Positions 23,047 through 24,911 of a stretch of DNA of 24,911 bases are shown one piece after another. Location: positions 1-24,911 of the forward strand of contig NZ_CAIP01000409.1 in NCBI RefSeq assembly GCF_000297435.1, written 5' to 3'. The notes beneath the pieces were generated by a model. The model was not told where the DNA came from. It ran no database searches and saw nothing but the letters and a program-made list of their open reading frames with translations. Within the stretch, counting starts at the first letter, position 1. Each line of letters opens with the position of its first letter. Source of the stretch: Microcystis sp. T1-4. Its GTDB lineage: Bacteria; Cyanobacteriota; Cyanobacteriia; Cyanobacteriales; Microcystaceae. Both the position numbers and the translations under genes were made by a program.

Positions 23047-23329
23047 GGCTCTTCTAGGTTCTGTGTGATAAGTTTAACTTATATAGGATCGATCAATCTT
23101 TGTGTCCTTTGTGTCTTTGTGGTTCCTTCCACTCGCTCGCTAGGAAGAATGTATCTTAGAATACATTTTGCCCACCAAACCTAAGAGAGCCAAAACGGCT
23201 CTTCTGATTTCTGTGTGGAAACGAGTTTTATACTGATAGTTTCTTCCCCACAATAGTCCTAAAAGTTATGCCCGATAAGCACTTCAGGATTCCCTAAGCA
23301 AAAATTATCACACAAATTCGAGAAGAGCC
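23047..23329. mobile_element. ISL3-like element shell without transposase
   Basis: GGCTCTTCTAGGTTCTGTGT at 23047 and, inverted, GGCTCTTCTCGAATTTGTGT from 23329 form 24-bp terminal inverted repeats (about 20 of 24 matching, both ending GTGTGATA). A third, directly oriented end GGCTCTTCTGATTTCTGTGT sits at 23197. GGCTCTT... ends are characteristic of ISL3-family elements as I remember them. Only 283 bp separate the ends and there is no transposase, so this is a MITE or nested remnant. It also holds a CTTTGTGTC-type simple repeat and an AATGTAT/ATACATT hairpin near 23147-23166. No target duplication is visible. Confidence 0.55.
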
Positions 23330-23636
23330 GAAAAACCTTCATTGTAGAAACTACTATTGAGAACATTTTCAATAATTGATTTTTTCTGAGAAAAAAATAT
23401 AATTCTTCACCTTGATAAAAATTAATCATTGTAGCTATAGTCCTTACTGGCAACAGGTTTTAAGCAATATATTAGTAAAAATTATCAATTGAATGTTAAG
23501 AATTGCGGAAAGTGGGATCAAAAGCTACAATTTTACAAATCTTTGCATTCGTGGTCTAGATTGCGCTCGCCATCGGGGCATAATCTGAGAATAAGCGATT
23601 TAAATCCGTCTTAGCTTACAAGGACGTTAGACGGCA
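23330..23636. other. Gene-free spacer
   Basis: This AT-rich stretch between the ISL3-like shell and the restriction-enzyme fragment has no supported gene. A 64-codon frame on the minus strand (23259-23453) crosses the mobile-element end and looks random. I see no RNA gene or strong promoter. Confidence 0.45.
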
Positions 23637-23780
23637 GTGACCATTCAGGACATTCTCAACGAATTTAGAGAGGCGCCAACATCTAAACGGGACATGGGCG
23701 ACAAGTTCGAGTGTTTGGTGTTGGCCTATCTGAAAAATGCCCGATGTTTGAAGGTTTTTCTATTCATCCTTTCCGTCTAA
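23637..23780 (+). pseudogene. 5' fragment of a type ISP-like restriction enzyme gene
   Basis: From GTG 23637 the frame reads MTIQDILNEFREAPTSKRDM then GDKFECLVLAYLKN before it drifts into unrelated codons and stops at 23780 (47 codons). The N-terminus matches my memory of large restriction-helicase-methylase proteins of the type ISP/Mrr-helicase kind, which start TI.DIL..FR.AA.S.RD.GDKFE.L...YL. Full-length members exceed 1000 residues, so this is a stub whose remainder was lost. The recognition is from memory of the family and needs a database search. Confidence 0.5.
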
Positions 23781-23872
23781 ACTGATAGGGTGAATAGGGT
23801 CAACTTCTACATTCCGCTCGCTGCTCCCCGCTCCCATTCAGTCTTAACCGGTAATTTAGAGACACCAACAGC

Positions 23873-24766
23873 TTATCCGCCTAAAATAGCAATGCCTACG
23901 CCGATTAACAGAATTAATCCGCCATAAATGACTTCTTGGGCTGGTATTTCACCAAAAATGAACACTCCTAACAGACTAGCGGCAATTGGCTCTAATAAAA
24001 TTACCATGGTTACTATTGTCGGTGCTACCCATCGCAAAGCCCAGTTAAAGCTAGTATGACCGATTAATTGCGGAAAAATCGCCATCATTAACACATAAAC
24101 ATACACGGATAGGGGATAGCTTTCGTAATCTTGACCAAATAAAAAAACAGAAGGTAATAAGGCTAATCCTGCGGTAGTGTAGGCTACAGTTATATAATTC
24201 TTAATATTTAAGCCCTTTCTTTGTGCTTCCCGTCCGAGGAGAATATAACCACTGACGAGAATTGCCCCCATTAAAGCCAAGCTATTGCCCAATAAAGGGT
24301 TAGGATAAGAACTACTGACATCTCGATCGGCTAAAACAATCAATAATCCCCCCGTTAGAGCCACAAAAATGCCTATAAAGGTTAATTTGCTCGGTTTTTC
24401 TCGAAACCACCACCAACCCAACAGGGAAACCCAGAGGGGATTAGTAGTGACTAAAGTGGTAGAAGCGGCGATCGAGGTGTAGGATAGAGAACTAATCCAA
24501 GTAGCAAAATGGAGAGCTAAACAAAATCCTGCCCCCACTGCGTAATAATAGGCTTGAATGGGGACTTTTTGGCGTGATAAGGTAAACCAGTTCGGAATTA
24601 GGACAACGGAAGCCAAGATCAGACGAGAAGTCGCTAAAAATAAACTAAATGCGATCGTAGCATTACCTACCGCTTCGATCGCTAACCGGATAAAAATTGC
24701 CGATGCAGAAACCGACACCACACCGATAGTTAAAATAAAAATAATTTTGGCGTTAGAAGGAGGCAA
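23873..24766 (-). CDS. DMT-superfamily permease, EamA type
   Basis: The 297-residue inner-membrane protein has ten hydrophobic segments in two EamA repeats. The first includes LHFATWISSLSYTSIAAST and TNPLWVSLLG with FREKPSKLTFIGIFVALTGG, the second GHTSFNWALRWVAPTIVTMV and LLEPIAASLLGVFIFGE, the usual EamA landmarks. Substrates in the family are amino acids and other metabolites; nothing here points to one. The start appears to be TTG 24766, since an in-frame TAG lies three codons upstream and no ATG occurs nearby. Confidence 0.88.
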   Translation of the reverse strand: MPPSNAKIIFILTIGVVSVSASAIFIRLAIEAVGNATIAFSLFLATSRLILASVVLIPNWFTLSRQKVPIQAYYYAVGAGFCLALHFATWISSLSYTSIAASTTLVTTNPLWVSLLGWWWFREKPSKLTFIGIFVALTGGLLIVLADRDVSSSYPNPLLGNSLALMGAILVSGYILLGREAQRKGLNIKNYITVAYTTAGLALLPSVFLFGQDYESYPLSVYVYVLMMAIFPQLIGHTSFNWALRWVAPTIVTMVILLEPIAASLLGVFIFGEIPAQEVIYGGLILLIGVGIAILGG

Positions 24767-24844
24767 AATAGGCTACGCTTACGCGATGATCAATGATGTT
24801 GTTCACCAGTTATTTTAACCGCAGGCAGGAGTCGGTCGTCAGGA

Positions 24845-24911
24845 GATAGGGTGATAGGGTTTTGGGGTGATAGGGTGATGAGACAGCTTCCCCACTTCCC
24901 CACTTCCCCAC
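24845..24911. repeat. Short tandem repeats at the window edge
   Basis: GATAGGGT units recur between 24845 and 24878, and CTTCCCCA is repeated three times at 24887-24910. These are simple intergenic repeats; the array may continue beyond the window. Confidence 0.75.

Noticed and set aside
23081..23125. CTTTGTGTC repeats as a regulatory array
   Set aside because: Low-complexity repetition common in bacterial intergenic DNA, inside a mobile-element shell; no further support.
23259..23453. 64-codon minus-strand frame
   Set aside because: Crosses the ISL3-like end at 23329, has no ribosome binding site and no recognisable domain.
24558..24818. 86-codon plus-strand frame
   Set aside because: Mostly antisense to the EamA permease start region; the permease frame has clear membrane repeats.

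Overview
The window looks like a chromosomal piece of a unicellular cyanobacterium, most probably Microcystis (M. aeruginosa group). Support: an ndhC-ndhK-ndhJ operon of the photosynthetic NDH-1 complex, a cyanobacterial UbiD-type decarboxylase and 2-Cys peroxiredoxin, a PEP-CTERM protein remnant, at least eight exact HIP1 octamers GCGATCGC (296, 2281, 11188, 13446, 14466, 17094, 22135, 22667), moderate-to-low GC, and many short non-autonomous mobile elements and decayed genes. The species name is an inference from this pattern.

Layout. 1-934: gene-free, with the end of one MITE-like repeat and a complete 216-bp MITE. 935-4612 (+): a small conserved cyanobacterial protein, a secreted cupredoxin overlapping by 4 bp a CAX-like antiporter that has lost both catalytic glutamates, and an atypical subtilisin-like protease. 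4804-8052 (-): a compact candidate defence operon of a DUF262 protein, a HEPN-type putative RNase and a C5-cytosine DNA methyltransferase. 8141-11252 (-): guaA and cbiD with the second 216-bp MITE between them.

11444-14218 (-): a HepT/MntA toxin-antitoxin pair, a GTPase-like protein whose Walker A lysine is replaced, and a second, broken copy of a block containing the 5' end of cbiD, hepT and mntA. 14219-14835: repeats (another MITE-like element and a 39-bp repeat seen inverted at 20.3 kb). 14836-16493 (+): ndhCKJ, facing a UbiD-family decarboxylase (-) across a shared terminator. 18260-19947 (+): an OLD/RecF-like ATPase followed by a TOPRIM/DUF3226-like partner that has lost its N-terminus.

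20503-24766: peroxiredoxin and an OFA-type MFS transporter (+), then a zone of remnants: a PEP-CTERM gene cut at both ends by mobile-element termini, an ISL3-like element shell, and the first ~35 codons of what looks like a type ISP restriction enzyme. A DMT/EamA permease (-) closes the window.

Housekeeping genes (guaA, cbiD, ndhCKJ, ubiD, prx) alternate with defence or conflict modules in different states: one apparently intact (DUF262-HEPN-MTase), one intact with a broken duplicate (HepT/MntA), and two decayed (ATPase-TOPRIM, type ISP fragment). The best candidate for an under-described system is the DUF262-HEPN-MTase operon; the lysine-less GTPase-like gene and the glutamate-less CAX paralogue are secondary leads.
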